DNA of 64,000 bases from Microbulbifer bruguierae. Lineage in GTDB: Bacteria > Pseudomonadota > Gammaproteobacteria > Pseudomonadales > Cellvibrionaceae. The stretch lies in contig NZ_CP118605.1 of the NCBI RefSeq assembly GCF_029869925.1, forward strand, positions 310,001 to 374,000. The letters run 5' to 3'. Within the stretch, counting starts at the first letter, position 1; every line of letters starts with the position of its first letter. Positions 14,753 to 24,471 of the stretch are shown piece by piece. The notes under the pieces are model-generated. The model was given only the letters and a program-made list of their open reading frames with translations. It was not told the DNA's origin and ran no database searches. The translations under genes and the position numbers were made by a program.

Positions 14753-17700
14753 CTATTCGGGTGGGAGCTCTGCCAGACGCTGCAGCAACGGGAAATACAG
14801 CGCGCAGCGGATATTCTTTTCTCCGCGCTGGTAGAACAGCCGGCGGTAGTTATCCATCTGTTTGCGGTACTGTTCCAGCTGGGATTCGACAAATGCCTCT
14901 TCGGGTTCGCCCGCCGCGGGCTCCGCGGTTTTGTAGTCGACGATCCAGCGGGTGCCTTCGGCATCCACGAAGGTGCGGTCGACAATATTGCGTCGCAACT
15001 GCTGGCCACCGCTATGCATTTCCAGTTCCGCCGCCGCCTGTTGGTGACCGGCATCCAGCAACCAGCGGCCGGTGCTGCAGTTCAGGGTGCGGAGCAGGGC
15101 CTGTTCGACTTTCTCCAGCGCATATTCCAGATTACTGCCGTTGAGGCCGGCCTGCGAAAGTCGCAGTTGCCACAGGGGGCGCATCTCTTCGATCAGTTGC
15201 GCGGGTGGTGCCGCCAGCCTGTGTGGTGATTCTGCCAGGGTGGCGAGGCTTTCGTGGGCCACGGTTCCTGCGTGGCGAAACCAGCGCTGCTGGACCTGGC
15301 CGAGTTCCGGCAGGTTGGGTTCGTCGTCCTCTTTCTGTTCAAGCACGTCCACCCGGTAACGGGCGAGATAGTCCTGTCGCGGGTGCGCCGGGCGCTGCCA
15401 GTGTTCCGGCAGGCGCAGCAGGTAGCTGTAATCGGCGCGTTCGGAAGTTTCCGCGAGGGCATCGGTTTCTATCCAGTGGCACCAGCCGTTATCCGGATTT
15501 TCCACCAGTGCGGGCCAGATGCTGGCCAGCAGAGATGCGGAGGCGGGTGCTTTGTAGTCTTCGTTTTTCTTGTCGGAAGATTTGACGCTGGCTAGCAGGT
15601 GCAGGGAGTGGATGGCGCGGGTGCAGCCTACGTAGAGCAGGCGGGTGCCTTCCAGGCGTTCGCGCTCGCTGTTGTCGTGTTTCACATAGGCGTAGAGCGG
15701 GTCCTTGCCGCTGCGCGGGCTTTTGGGTGCGAGCAGGAAGCGGGTTTCCACTTCACTGTTCAGCCAGGTGCACCAGCGCAGCAGCTGGTCACTGCCGCCG
15801 GCACCGCCGGTTTTATCCAGTCCGGGAATCAATACGTGGTCGAACTCCAGGCCCTTGGACTTGTGAATGGTCATCACCTGTACTTTGGCTTCCTGGGCCG
15901 GGCGGGCGAAGAGCTTTTCAAGAGCCTGCTCGAACGCGGGCCAGTCGGCAATGCTGCCGCCCTGATCGTATTTCTCCAGCAACTGGAAAAAGTCTGCCGC
16001 GTTGCTGAGCTCTTTTTTGTCTGCCACCGTCGCCGGCCCACCGAGGGCCAGCCACAGGCCTTCCACCCATACGCGCAGGGGTTTGCGCCCCCGTTCCCGC
16101 CAGCTGTTTAGCAGCAGATCGGCACAGAGTTGGAGGCGGTTGCGGCCGCTTTCGCTCAGGCCTGTGATCTGGTCCAGTTCGCCGAGACTGTTGAGGACCG
16201 GCGGTACCCGGGGATCGCGGGCGCCCAGCTCGGCGCCGTTGTGATTTGCTACCGCGTAAAGATCTGGCAACGTCAGCCCACACCAGGGGGCGCGGAGCAC
16301 AGCCAGCCAGCTGATGCGATCACTGGGGTCTTGTAATGCGCGCGTCAGGCTGAGCAAATCGAGCACGACCATTTTGCTCGCCAGTGGCGACAGGTCCTGG
16401 GCCTGGTAGGGGATACCCGCGCGGGTCAGTGCCGGGAGTATCTGTTGCAGGTGCTTTTTATTGCGCACCAGGATCGCGATGCTGTCGTCCGGGGCGGTGG
16501 CCTGCAGGGACTGAATAATGTCTACGGCTTTTTCGGCTTCCTGCAATCGCTCTGCGTCGTCGATACAGCCATAGAAACTGACCGGTGGTGCGCCCCAGAT
16601 TTCCGGTTTGAAGGCGACCGAATCCAGATAGCGCACGGCGCCACGGCTGATATTGTCCTTTCGCGGGAAGGCCTGGCGGAAGGTATGGTTGACCCAGTCC
16701 ACCACCGCGTTACTGGAGCGGAAGTTGACCTGCAGATTCAGCGGCGACAGCGGCAGTTCGCCAATACCTTCGTTACGCGCATCGAGAAAAATGCCCACGT
16801 TGGCGTTGCGGAATCCGTAACAGGACTGCATGCCGTCGCCGACGATAAACAGGCTGCGGCCGTCATCCGGCTCCCAGCCGGCGGTCAGTTTCTGCAGCAG
16901 TTCCAGCTGCAGCTGCGAGGTATCCTGGAATTCGTCGACGAGAATGTGGCGGAGCTGTACGTCCAGCTTCAGTGCTACATCGGTGGGAGAGTCGCTTTCT
17001 CCCAGGGCCACCAGCGCGGCCTGGGCCACTTCGGTAAAGTCGGTGCTGCCCAGTTGCTGGAATACCAGTTTCAGTTCCGCTACCAGTAGCGGCAACACTC
17101 TCGCCAGGGCGCGCAGAATTTGCCACTGGTTGTCGTCCATGCCGCTGGGCAGGGTGCGGACTTCGGTGACGATCTGCAGCAGCTCGGTGTTTTCACTGAT
17201 GTCTGCCAGCAACGCGGTCATGGCATCCTTCGCCGCCTTGGCTCGCTCCGGGTCCGGCGACTTTTTGTCCGCCGGGGGGAAACCAATGGTTTTGGAAATG
17301 GACTTGCGGAAGGTGCCTGTCCCGGTAACCAGCAGCTCTGCCAGTGCCAGCCATTGCGGCAGGCCTTCATCGGAGCAGGGCGGTAACGCCGCAATACCCG
17401 CAAGGGCGCTGACGATATGTTCGGGTTTTTCTTTTTGCAGATTGCTGCCGGCGTAGCCCGCCAGTTGCACCAATTCTCCGGCGAAGCTGCCGAGGGATTT
17501 GCCGAAGGTTTCCAGTTGTTCCCGGATCAGCTCGTGGATTACGAAGGTGAAGTAATCCTCGGCTTCCTCGTTGTGCACCGAGAGCAACGGTTCCAACCAC
17601 TGCTCGCGCTTTTCCAGCAGTGTCTGCAGCAGCCCGGAAACCTCCGGCAGGTTGTTGTCCAGGTGCAACAGCAGGCGGCCGAGATCTTCGTCCAGCTGTT

Positions 17701-18211
17701 CCTGCTCCAGCTTTTTCAGCAGATTGGCGATGGCCATTTCATAGGCGATGGCGGGCTGCTCCAGCGGTTCCCCGGGGGCGCCGAGTCCGCTGTCGATGGG
17801 GAGCTGACTGGCGATATTGCGACACAGGCCGTCGATGGTCTGGATGCGCAACCGCTGCGGGCTCTGCAGCAAATGCCACTGCTGTTTTTCGTCGTGTGCC
17901 AGCAGGTCCCGGGCCAGTTGCCAGGTGACACGACCGTGAGGATTGTCGGGCTCGGGGTTGTCGCGGGCATCCAGCAGTGCGTGCAATAAACGCTCGCGCA
18001 TTTCTCCCGCGGCTTTGCGGGTGAAGGTAATGGCGAGCACTTCTTCGGGCTGCTGGCAGGCGCTGAGCAGTTTCAGCAGGCGCTGGGTCAGCAGGCCGGT
18101 TTTACCGGAACCCGCCGGCGCGGAGACGGCGAAACTCTGGGAAATATCCAGCGCCTGCGCGCGGGCTTCGGCATCGACGGGTTGATTCGCTGGCGGCGGG
18201 GTTTGCGTCAT
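14753..18211 (-). CDS. AddA-like UvrD-family helicase-nuclease
   Basis: About 1152 residues. N-terminal superfamily-1 helicase: Walker A SAPAGSGKTGLLTQRLL, LAITFTRKAAGEMRERL (motif Ia), ILVDEFQDTSQLQLELL (Walker B), GDGMQSCYGFRNANVGIF (III), NFRSSNAVVDWVN (IV), MTIHKSKGLEFDHVLIPG (V) and RLLYVGCTRAIHSLHLL (VI). The C-terminal RWIVDYKTAEP is the D...K pair of a PD-(D/E)XK nuclease. With the AddB-like protein at 19272 it should process double-strand ends for RecA loading. I start at the ATG at 18211, 5 bp past the upstream stop; a TTG at 18220 is an alternative. It ends the murI-addB-hydrolase-addA run. Confidence 0.9.
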   Translation of the reverse strand: MTQTPPPANQPVDAEARAQALDISQSFAVSAPAGSGKTGLLTQRLLKLLSACQQPEEVLAITFTRKAAGEMRERLLHALLDARDNPEPDNPHGRVTWQLARDLLAHDEKQQWHLLQSPQRLRIQTIDGLCRNIASQLPIDSGLGAPGEPLEQPAIAYEMAIANLLKKLEQEQLDEDLGRLLLHLDNNLPEVSGLLQTLLEKREQWLEPLLSVHNEEAEDYFTFVIHELIREQLETFGKSLGSFAGELVQLAGYAGSNLQKEKPEHIVSALAGIAALPPCSDEGLPQWLALAELLVTGTGTFRKSISKTIGFPPADKKSPDPERAKAAKDAMTALLADISENTELLQIVTEVRTLPSGMDDNQWQILRALARVLPLLVAELKLVFQQLGSTDFTEVAQAALVALGESDSPTDVALKLDVQLRHILVDEFQDTSQLQLELLQKLTAGWEPDDGRSLFIVGDGMQSCYGFRNANVGIFLDARNEGIGELPLSPLNLQVNFRSSNAVVDWVNHTFRQAFPRKDNISRGAVRYLDSVAFKPEIWGAPPVSFYGCIDDAERLQEAEKAVDIIQSLQATAPDDSIAILVRNKKHLQQILPALTRAGIPYQAQDLSPLASKMVVLDLLSLTRALQDPSDRISWLAVLRAPWCGLTLPDLYAVANHNGAELGARDPRVPPVLNSLGELDQITGLSESGRNRLQLCADLLLNSWRERGRKPLRVWVEGLWLALGGPATVADKKELSNAADFFQLLEKYDQGGSIADWPAFEQALEKLFARPAQEAKVQVMTIHKSKGLEFDHVLIPGLDKTGGAGGSDQLLRWCTWLNSEVETRFLLAPKSPRSGKDPLYAYVKHDNSERERLEGTRLLYVGCTRAIHSLHLLASVKSSDKKNEDYKAPASASLLASIWPALVENPDNGWCHWIETDALAETSERADYSYLLRLPEHWQRPAHPRQDYLARYRVDVLEQKEDDEPNLPELGQVQQRWFRHAGTVAHESLATLAESPHRLAAPPAQLIEEMRPLWQLRLSQAGLNGSNLEYALEKVEQALLRTLNCSTGRWLLDAGHQQAAAELEMHSGGQQLRRNIVDRTFVDAEGTRWIVDYKTAEPAAGEPEEAFVESQLEQYRKQMDNYRRLFYQRGEKNIRCALYFPLLQRLAELPPE

Positions 18212-18216
18212 GTTAT

Positions 18217-19275
18217 TCAATTCGGCTGCTGTTCTGGGTGTTCACGGGTGGTTTGTAACCAGGCGTGAATGGTTGCGTGTTGTTGTTGGCCGATCAGGGC
18301 CATGCCGAAATGGCTGCGCTCCGGGATCTGGACGACCGAAAGCTGTGGGCCCTGGATATCGGAGAAATAGGAGAGCGGCGACACCGTATCGTCTGGCGAA
18401 GCGAGCAATAAAATGGGCACTGCGGATTTTGTCAGTGCGGGGCGGATATCGGTGTCGGCAATCGTGAGGCCACGATGTTCCAGTGCCGTAATGGCGCCCT
18501 GACGAATGCTGTTGTCGGGAATCAGCGCGGAGCGCAGTGGCGAGAACTGGCGGGCGATCCGCACTGCGGCTTCGTCGAAGGGCAGCATCGGCGCCTGCAG
18601 AATAACGCCGGTAATATCCGTGCGGTGCTTAGTGAGCTCTAGTGCGGCGAGGGCGCCCATGGAATTACCTACCAGAAATATGGGGCGTGACGGACCCGCC
18701 TGCGCATCCAGCAATTCATTGAGGTATTCACCATCGGTGATCCCGAAACCTAGTCTGCCTTCCGACTCGCCGTGACCCAGCAGGTCGGGAGCCAGTACAT
18801 CAAATCCCAGAAAACGGAAATAAATGGCGGTTGCCAGCATGTCTTCTTTGGCGGCGCGGAAGCCGTGCAGCAGTACTACGAGGCCTTGAAACGGCGCGCT
18901 GTCCTTGCGGGACAATTGCAGAGAAATGCGTTCGCCCGCAGCGGCGGCGAGATTCTGCAGCTTGAAGTCGTAGGCAAGTTCTTCGATTTCACTGATCGGC
19001 GCGGCGCCGGCTTTCAGGTAGCGCAGGCACGGGAGGCTTCCTTCCGGGCAATATTCCTCGCTGGAAAATCCGCTGAATCCGCCCTTGCTCATTTCTGCGA
19101 GTACTTCTTTTGATGCGTTTGTGGCGTCTTCCGGACTGATACTGCGCGCTTCAATATATGAGGTGACCATCTGGGCACAGCCGCCCAGTGACACTGACAG
19201 TAGAGAAATCAGCGCACACAGCAGTGATGCAGTCGCGCGCCCTTCGTGGGAGTTTTTCTGCCGCTTGTTAATCAC
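18217..19275 (-). CDS. lipoprotein alpha/beta-hydrolase between the AddB and AddA genes
   Basis: The start is most likely the GTG at 19275, which overlaps the TGA of the upstream gene as GTGA; that gives 352 residues and a signal sequence ending in the lipobox VSLGGC. The hydrolase part has LLHGFRAAKEDM (oxyanion loop), LLGHGESEGRLG, the nucleophile elbow GNSMGALAALEL, ASPDDTVSP (acid) and PERSHFGMAL (His). It looks like a serine-aminopeptidase-S33/monoglyceride-lipase-type hydrolase anchored in the envelope. Its place, translationally coupled inside a DNA-repair gene pair, is odd for an envelope enzyme. Confidence 0.8.
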   Translation of the reverse strand: MINKRQKNSHEGRATASLLCALISLLSVSLGGCAQMVTSYIEARSISPEDATNASKEVLAEMSKGGFSGFSSEEYCPEGSLPCLRYLKAGAAPISEIEELAYDFKLQNLAAAAGERISLQLSRKDSAPFQGLVVLLHGFRAAKEDMLATAIYFRFLGFDVLAPDLLGHGESEGRLGFGITDGEYLNELLDAQAGPSRPIFLVGNSMGALAALELTKHRTDITGVILQAPMLPFDEAAVRIARQFSPLRSALIPDNSIRQGAITALEHRGLTIADTDIRPALTKSAVPILLLASPDDTVSPLSYFSDIQGPQLSVVQIPERSHFGMALIGQQQHATIHAWLQTTREHPEQQPN

Positions 19276-21992
19276 GAGCTTGCCTGCTCCCGCTCCGGCC
19301 AGCGGTTCAATGGCCACAGGGCGCTCTGGCTGTCATTGTCGGCGGGACGATCAAAATCCAGCGCGGCGTAGCCGGTGCGGTACTCGGTGGCGAGGGTTTC
19401 CAGGGCCTGTTGCCAGTGCAGTTTCAGCTGGTCCCATTGAATGATTTCCGGCACTTCATCTTTTGAACTTTTCTGACTGTCTGCTACGGACTTGATGCCA
19501 TTGATGGGCTGGGAAAGCTCCCCGCAACCCTGGTATTTGCAGTCGCCATTTTTGATTGCGCCAAAGGCGATGGCTTTCGCTTGTGGTTGAAACAGGGCGT
19601 AGAGCGGCAGCTGGGGTTCCCGCACGCGGTCCTGAAGCCAGTCATTCACCGAGGTCTGCCCGGTTTTGTAGTCGATCACCAGCTGTTCGCCTTCATGCAG
19701 GGTATCCAGGCGATCCAGTCGCAGGGTGAAGGTTAGCCCGGCGAGGGTGACGGTGAGATCGGATTCCACCCCGGTGACGGCAAAGCCTGGGCGGTCCTGT
19801 TCCAGCGGCAGCCACTGCTCGAAGATATCGCGCAGGCGGGTTTGCTCCAGTTGCCAGAAGGCCGCGGGTAATTCCGGGTGCTTTTTCTGCAGGCGTGATA
19901 TGGCGGTTGTGATGCTGGAAGCGATCTGCAGGCCTCGCTGCTCCGGGGACATTTGCGCAAGGGTTTGCGAGTTTTCGCACTGGGTCCAGAAGGCGGCGAG
20001 CATTTCGTGGATCAGGTTGCCGCGCTCGGCCGCGCTCAGCCCCAGCCCGGGTTCTGCAAAATCCTCCGCGCCGAGGCGATAGCGCAGCTGTGCGTTCATC
20101 GGGCAAAGTGCCTGGGCTTTCAGTACGCCGGCGCCGCCGCGGACCTGCGCGCACTCATCACTGCCCAGTTCCGGCAGCTGTGTATCGCCGATTTTTTCCA
20201 GTGCCGGGCCTTCCTCCAGAATATTGTAGAAATCGGTCAGGGCGTCGCCGGGCATACTGCTCGCCGTTGCCGGCTCGCCGAACAGAGCGCTCAACGCCTG
20301 GCCCACGCCGTCTTCCTCGCTGGCATAGCTGACCACGATATCGTCACTGGCATTCAGCAGGTCGCGGGTGAGTTGTTGTGCGAGTTCCAGTTCCCGCTCC
20401 GCGCTGGCGCGGGGCATTTTCCAGTCCTTTTGCCAGAGTACCGGCAGCATGGGATTGGGAGCGGGAGGTGTTGGCCACTGTTGCTGGCCGAAGCCCACCA
20501 GGCGGATATGGTCGAAGGCGAGACCGCCGGCTTCCAGTACTCCGAGAATCTGCAATGGGCCGTCGCGGGTCTCGGCCTGGAAAGGGGTGCGGCTGGCGAT
20601 CTGGCGCAACAGCTGCAGGGCCTTGGTCAGCGGCAGGCTGCCGCTGAATTCGCTGAGTCCGGCGAAACTTTCCAGCGCCTGTTCCCACAGCATCAGCTGC
20701 TGGTATTCCTGACTGTTGGGGTTCCGCTTGCCCGGCCACTGCAGGCGCAGCAGCAGTTCGGAAAAACGCTGGGCCCAGATTTCGGCCGGTGCCCGTTGCC
20801 AGCGTCGCACCCAATCGCCGAGCTGGTTGAGTTGCGCCGGTAGTGCGCTGTCCGGGGCGATTTCCGCGGCCAGCTTTTCCGCCCAGGTGCGCAGTACGTT
20901 TCCGGGGATTTCTTTCAGTTCCTGCTTTTGCAGGCGGCGGAACAGGGCACTGCGCAGGTGTTGCTCGGCAGCGCTGTCGCCGCCCCAGAAGGGAGAAAAC
21001 AGCAGGTTGCGCAGCTGGCTGTAATCGAAACGATCGCGCAGGCTTTCCAGCAATTGCAGGGTGGCGGCGCCCACCGGCGTTTTTGCCAGGGGGGTGCCGG
21101 CGGAGAAGTTGAACGGCAAGGTGTAGGCGGGCTGGGTGGGATCCAGCCACTGGGGTTCCAGTACCCGCGCAAACACCTGTTCCACCAGCGGCCGGCACTG
21201 GCCGAGGTTGTTCACCACGATACCGATGCTGTTGTCCGGGGCCTGTGAAAGTTTTTCCGCGGCCCAGCGTGCCGCCTGTACCAGTTCGTCTTCGAGGCTG
21301 TGGCAGGGCGCAACCCGCAATGCAGTGTCCGACTTTTCAGGAATCGCAAATCGTTCAATGGAATCTGCGGCGTTGGTCAGCAGCCGATCCACTAGTGGGG
21401 AATTCTGTACAAAGCCGGCAAGGGAGATTTGCGGCAACCTCGGCAGCTGGCCCTCGTCGAAGGCGCGGGCAATCAGCAGGTCGCGCTGGTCTGGCGTGAT
21501 GGCGTTGCGCTGCTGCAGTTCCCGGTGGAACTTGGGCAGGATTTTGAACAGGGGGAAGTCATCCGGCAGCAGGCCGGTTTTCTCCCAGTGGGGCTGCATG
21601 GCCTGGTCAGTGTCGGCGAGGTCCGTAACAAGATTCCACTGGATCAGCTGGGCAAGGGCGGTATCGCAGTTGCCTGCCAGCTGCTGGGTGTTGATCAGGC
21701 CCTTGTCCAGGCTTTCTTCCACACACTGCTGCCACAGCAATTGCCGCTGCTCCCGGTTCAGTACCCGACACATAGCCGGTTGCCACTGTTTTTGCTGCAG
21801 CTGGAACCAGAGTTTGTCGAGCCAGCCCTGCAGGGATTCAACGGGGGGCGGTGCCCAGTTTTTGCTCGCCTGCTGGCTGGTGCCGTAAACCTGCTGGCAG
21901 CGGTTGCGCAGGCGGTTGGTGGGCGTCAGCAGCAGACCACCCTCCGGCAATTGCTGAAGGATATGAAAAAACGGAAATGCGGGTTGTAGCAT
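19272..21992 (-). CDS. AddB-like PD-(D/E)XK nuclease family protein
   Basis: A 906-residue protein of the AddB-related family of about 900 residues found beside AddA-like helicases in gammaproteobacteria. It starts with a degenerate helicase-like region (LLLTPTNRLRNRCQQVYG) lacking a true Walker A lysine, and ends with a RecB-type nuclease: NLIHEMLAAFW (around residue 665) and LVIDYKTGQTSVNDWLQ (around 775). FGAIKNGDCKYQGCGEL follows, but an iron-sulfur cluster with four cysteines is not obvious. It begins 109 bp after murI and overlaps the next gene by four bases. Confidence 0.88.
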   Translation of the reverse strand: MLQPAFPFFHILQQLPEGGLLLTPTNRLRNRCQQVYGTSQQASKNWAPPPVESLQGWLDKLWFQLQQKQWQPAMCRVLNREQRQLLWQQCVEESLDKGLINTQQLAGNCDTALAQLIQWNLVTDLADTDQAMQPHWEKTGLLPDDFPLFKILPKFHRELQQRNAITPDQRDLLIARAFDEGQLPRLPQISLAGFVQNSPLVDRLLTNAADSIERFAIPEKSDTALRVAPCHSLEDELVQAARWAAEKLSQAPDNSIGIVVNNLGQCRPLVEQVFARVLEPQWLDPTQPAYTLPFNFSAGTPLAKTPVGAATLQLLESLRDRFDYSQLRNLLFSPFWGGDSAAEQHLRSALFRRLQKQELKEIPGNVLRTWAEKLAAEIAPDSALPAQLNQLGDWVRRWQRAPAEIWAQRFSELLLRLQWPGKRNPNSQEYQQLMLWEQALESFAGLSEFSGSLPLTKALQLLRQIASRTPFQAETRDGPLQILGVLEAGGLAFDHIRLVGFGQQQWPTPPAPNPMLPVLWQKDWKMPRASAERELELAQQLTRDLLNASDDIVVSYASEEDGVGQALSALFGEPATASSMPGDALTDFYNILEEGPALEKIGDTQLPELGSDECAQVRGGAGVLKAQALCPMNAQLRYRLGAEDFAEPGLGLSAAERGNLIHEMLAAFWTQCENSQTLAQMSPEQRGLQIASSITTAISRLQKKHPELPAAFWQLEQTRLRDIFEQWLPLEQDRPGFAVTGVESDLTVTLAGLTFTLRLDRLDTLHEGEQLVIDYKTGQTSVNDWLQDRVREPQLPLYALFQPQAKAIAFGAIKNGDCKYQGCGELSQPINGIKSVADSQKSSKDEVPEIIQWDQLKLHWQQALETLATEYRTGYAALDFDRPADNDSQSALWPLNRWPEREQASS

Positions 21993-22078
21993 GGTCAGTG
22001 GCTGTGAATTCTTGTTGTCGTTGCGTTTTTCGCTGCGCCGGAAGGACTTGGTTGTCTGGCACTGTGCGTTTACGGCAC

Positions 22079-22146
22079 CAGAGTTTAACCGGGGTCAGAG
22101 TTTAACCGGGGTCAGAGTTTAACTGGGGCCGAAGTTTAACTGGAGT
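22079..22146. repeat. four tandem 17-bp repeats across the murI stop codon
   Basis: Units CAGAGTTTAACCGGGGT at 22079-22095 and 22096-22112 are identical; CAGAGTTTAACTGGGGC (22113-22129) has two changes and CGAAGTTTAACTGGAGT (22130-22146) four or five. Two and a half units lie in murI and encode its last residues; murI's TAA is in unit 2. Sequences of the GGGGTCAGAGTTTAA type are widespread as dispersed repeats in environmental proteobacteria. Confidence 0.85.
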
Positions 22147-22965
22147 AGAAGTATGCCGGTATTCGGGCGCGAACTCGGCAAAGGCCCGCAGGATCGTCCC
22201 TCTGTGCTCGTCGCTGCTGGTTAGCAACTGGGTGCTGTCCGGGGTTGGCGGCAGTGCCAGGTTCAGCTCGCCCAGCCACCAGGATACACGGCGGGCGATT
22301 GCATCACCGGAGTCCAGCCAGGTAACCGGGCGCGGGGATGCCGCGGCCAGCTCGTCGCGCAGCAGGGGGAAGTGGGTGCAGGCCAGCACGGCAGTGTCTA
22401 CGGATTCGCCACCGGGAACCTCAAAAATGTGCTCGATAACGGGTGCCAGATCGGATGCAGTAATGGTTTCACCCTGCAACTTGGCTTCCGCGAGGGTGAC
22501 CAGCTCCGGGGCGGGTACGTTGATGACCCGCGCACTGTTGGCAAATTCTTCGATCAGCTCGCGGGTGTAGCGGCGGTTTACCGTGCCTTCGGTGGCGATC
22601 AGGGCGATGGTGTGGGTTCGGCTGCTGGCCGCAGCGGGCTTGATGGCCGGCACCACACCCACCACGGGCTGGCTCAGTACTTCGCGCAGTTGTGGCAGTG
22701 CCAGGGTGCTGGCGGTGTTGCAGCCCACTACCAAAATATCGGCCCCGCAGGCGGCCATCATATTGCTGGCCACTTCAACAATGCGCGGGCGCAGCAGCGC
22801 TTCGGGTTTGTTGCCGTAGGGGTAGAAGCCGTTGTCGATGCCGAAATGCAGGGTGAGGCCGGGGATCTGGCGGCGGATTTCCCGCGCGATACTGATGGCT
22901 CCGACGCCGGAATCGAATATCAATGCGCTGGGGCCCTTGGTAGAATGGCCGTTTCCTGTTGGCAT
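22102..22965 (-). CDS. murI: glutamate racemase
   Basis: A 287-residue enzyme making D-glutamate for peptidoglycan. Family motifs: ALIFDSGVGAISI near the N-terminus (Asp-Ser pair), FYPYGNK, the first catalytic cysteine in VGCNTASTLALPQLR, and the second in LACTHFPLLRDEL. The start is the ATG at 22965, with GGAG about 13 bases upstream; longer frames upstream lack a site and overlap the rmuC promoter. The C-terminal tail VKLRPQLNSDPG is encoded by the tandem repeats at 22079-22146 and looks like a late extension. Confidence 0.92.
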   Translation of the reverse strand: MPTGNGHSTKGPSALIFDSGVGAISIAREIRRQIPGLTLHFGIDNGFYPYGNKPEALLRPRIVEVASNMMAACGADILVVGCNTASTLALPQLREVLSQPVVGVVPAIKPAAASSRTHTIALIATEGTVNRRYTRELIEEFANSARVINVPAPELVTLAEAKLQGETITASDLAPVIEHIFEVPGGESVDTAVLACTHFPLLRDELAAASPRPVTWLDSGDAIARRVSWWLGELNLALPPTPDSTQLLTSSDEHRGTILRAFAEFAPEYRHTSTPVKLRPQLNSDPG

Positions 22966-23058
22966 GTAAAACTTTTCTCCCGTTCCTGCACTGGGTGTTG
23001 CCGAGGAAGTGACAAGCATACCCCAGCCGCCGCCATGCAATAAGTTTAAGTGAGTTTT

Positions 23059-24468
23059 ATGACCTGGTTTCCCCTGCAAATTTCCCTCGAGCACGCGATC
23101 CTCGCCGGTGTGGGCGTACTGGCCCTGCTGTTACTGGTGTTGTGGATGGGCAGGGCGCGTCTGGTGAGTCAGCTGCAGGCGGTGCGATCGGAGCAGCAGG
23201 TGCTGGCGTCTCAGCTGCAAAGCCTCCGTGAGCGTGAGACCCAGCTGGGTGTGGAGCTGCAGCAAACCCGGGAGGCGCTCACCGCCAGATCACAACAACT
23301 GGCCCGCAGCCAGGTATTGGTGGAAAAAAGTGAGGCTGCGCTGGCGGAACAGAAGCAGCAGCTGGAGCAGACCCGTGCGGCCATGACACAGCAGTTTGAA
23401 AACCTCGCCAACCGGATTTTTGAAGAAAAGCAGCAGATGTTTGTGCGCCGCAGCGAAGACAGCCTGCGTAAGAGCCTGGACCCGCTGGAACGCCAGCTGG
23501 GGGATTTCCGCAAGCGGGTAGAGCATGTCTACGACCGCGAGGCCGCCGAGCGCAACAGCCTGGTGGGCCAGATCAAGGCGCTGCGCGAGCAGACCCAGCG
23601 CATCAGCGACGAGGCCCTGAATCTCACTTCCGCGCTCAAGGGCGATCGCAAGATCCAGGGCAACTGGGGCGAGGTGGTACTGGAGCGACTGTTGGAGGAA
23701 TCCGGCCTGCAGAAAGGGCGCGAGTACGAGACCCAGGTGAGCTTTACCGCAGATGGTCGCCGTCGTCAGCCGGACGTGATCGTGCGCCTGCCGGAAAGCA
23801 AGGACCTGATCATCGACTCCAAGGTGTCGCTGGTGGATTACGAGCGCTATGCCTCTGCGGAGACCGATGAAGAGCGGACCCAGGCGCTCAAGCAGCATGT
23901 GAATTCCCTGCGCGCGCATATCACCGGTCTGAACAAAAAGGCCTACGAACAACTGGAAGGCGTGCGCACCCTCGATTTCGTATTCATTTTCGTGCCCATC
24001 GAAGCGGCTTACATGCTCGCCATGCAGGCGGACCCGGAGCTGTTCCGCTTTGCCTATGAGCGTCAGATCGTGCTGGTAAGCCCCACCAGCCTGATGGCGA
24101 CCCTGCGCACAGTGGAAAATATCTGGCGCTACGAAAAGCAGAACAAGAACGCGGAAAAGATCGCGGCGGAGGCGGGCAAGCTGCACGATCAGTTTGCGTT
24201 GGTACTGGAGTCACTCGACAATCTGGGCAGCCGCATCCGGCAGGCGGACGAAGCGTTCCAGGAAACCTACAAGCGCCTGGCTACCGGCCGCGGCAACGCG
24301 GTGAAGCGGATCGACAGCTTGCGCAAACTGGGGGCGAAAACCCGCAAGCAGATCGCGGCAGATTTGCGCGAGAAGGCAGAAGACAGCCACAAATTGCCGG
24401 CTCCGGAAATGGCGTCAGACGCGGAAGAAATGGAAGCAGAACTCGCCTTCGAAAGCGAAACGGAATAA
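23059..24468 (+). CDS. rmuC: DNA recombination protein RmuC
   Basis: 469 residues: one N-terminal membrane segment (about 10-30), a long coiled coil (about 35-125), then the RmuC nuclease-like domain (GNWGEVVLERLLEESGLQKG, RRRQPDVIVRLPESKDLIIDSKVSL, DFVFIFVPIEAAY). The DSK motif fits a PD-(D/E)XK-type core. RmuC limits inverted-repeat rearrangements. The ATG at 23059 is 93 bp from the divergent murI start. It leads a three-gene operon with the AEC transporter and the DUF2489 gene. Confidence 0.93.
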   Translation: MTWFPLQISLEHAILAGVGVLALLLLVLWMGRARLVSQLQAVRSEQQVLASQLQSLRERETQLGVELQQTREALTARSQQLARSQVLVEKSEAALAEQKQQLEQTRAAMTQQFENLANRIFEEKQQMFVRRSEDSLRKSLDPLERQLGDFRKRVEHVYDREAAERNSLVGQIKALREQTQRISDEALNLTSALKGDRKIQGNWGEVVLERLLEESGLQKGREYETQVSFTADGRRRQPDVIVRLPESKDLIIDSKVSLVDYERYASAETDEERTQALKQHVNSLRAHITGLNKKAYEQLEGVRTLDFVFIFVPIEAAYMLAMQADPELFRFAYERQIVLVSPTSLMATLRTVENIWRYEKQNKNAEKIAAEAGKLHDQFALVLESLDNLGSRIRQADEAFQETYKRLATGRGNAVKRIDSLRKLGAKTRKQIAADLREKAEDSHKLPAPEMASDAEEMEAELAFESETE

Positions 24469-24471
24469 GTC

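Noticed and set aside
23290..24186. 298-residue minus-strand frame opposite rmuC
   Set aside because: Leucine/histidine-rich antisense of a coiled coil, no motifs.
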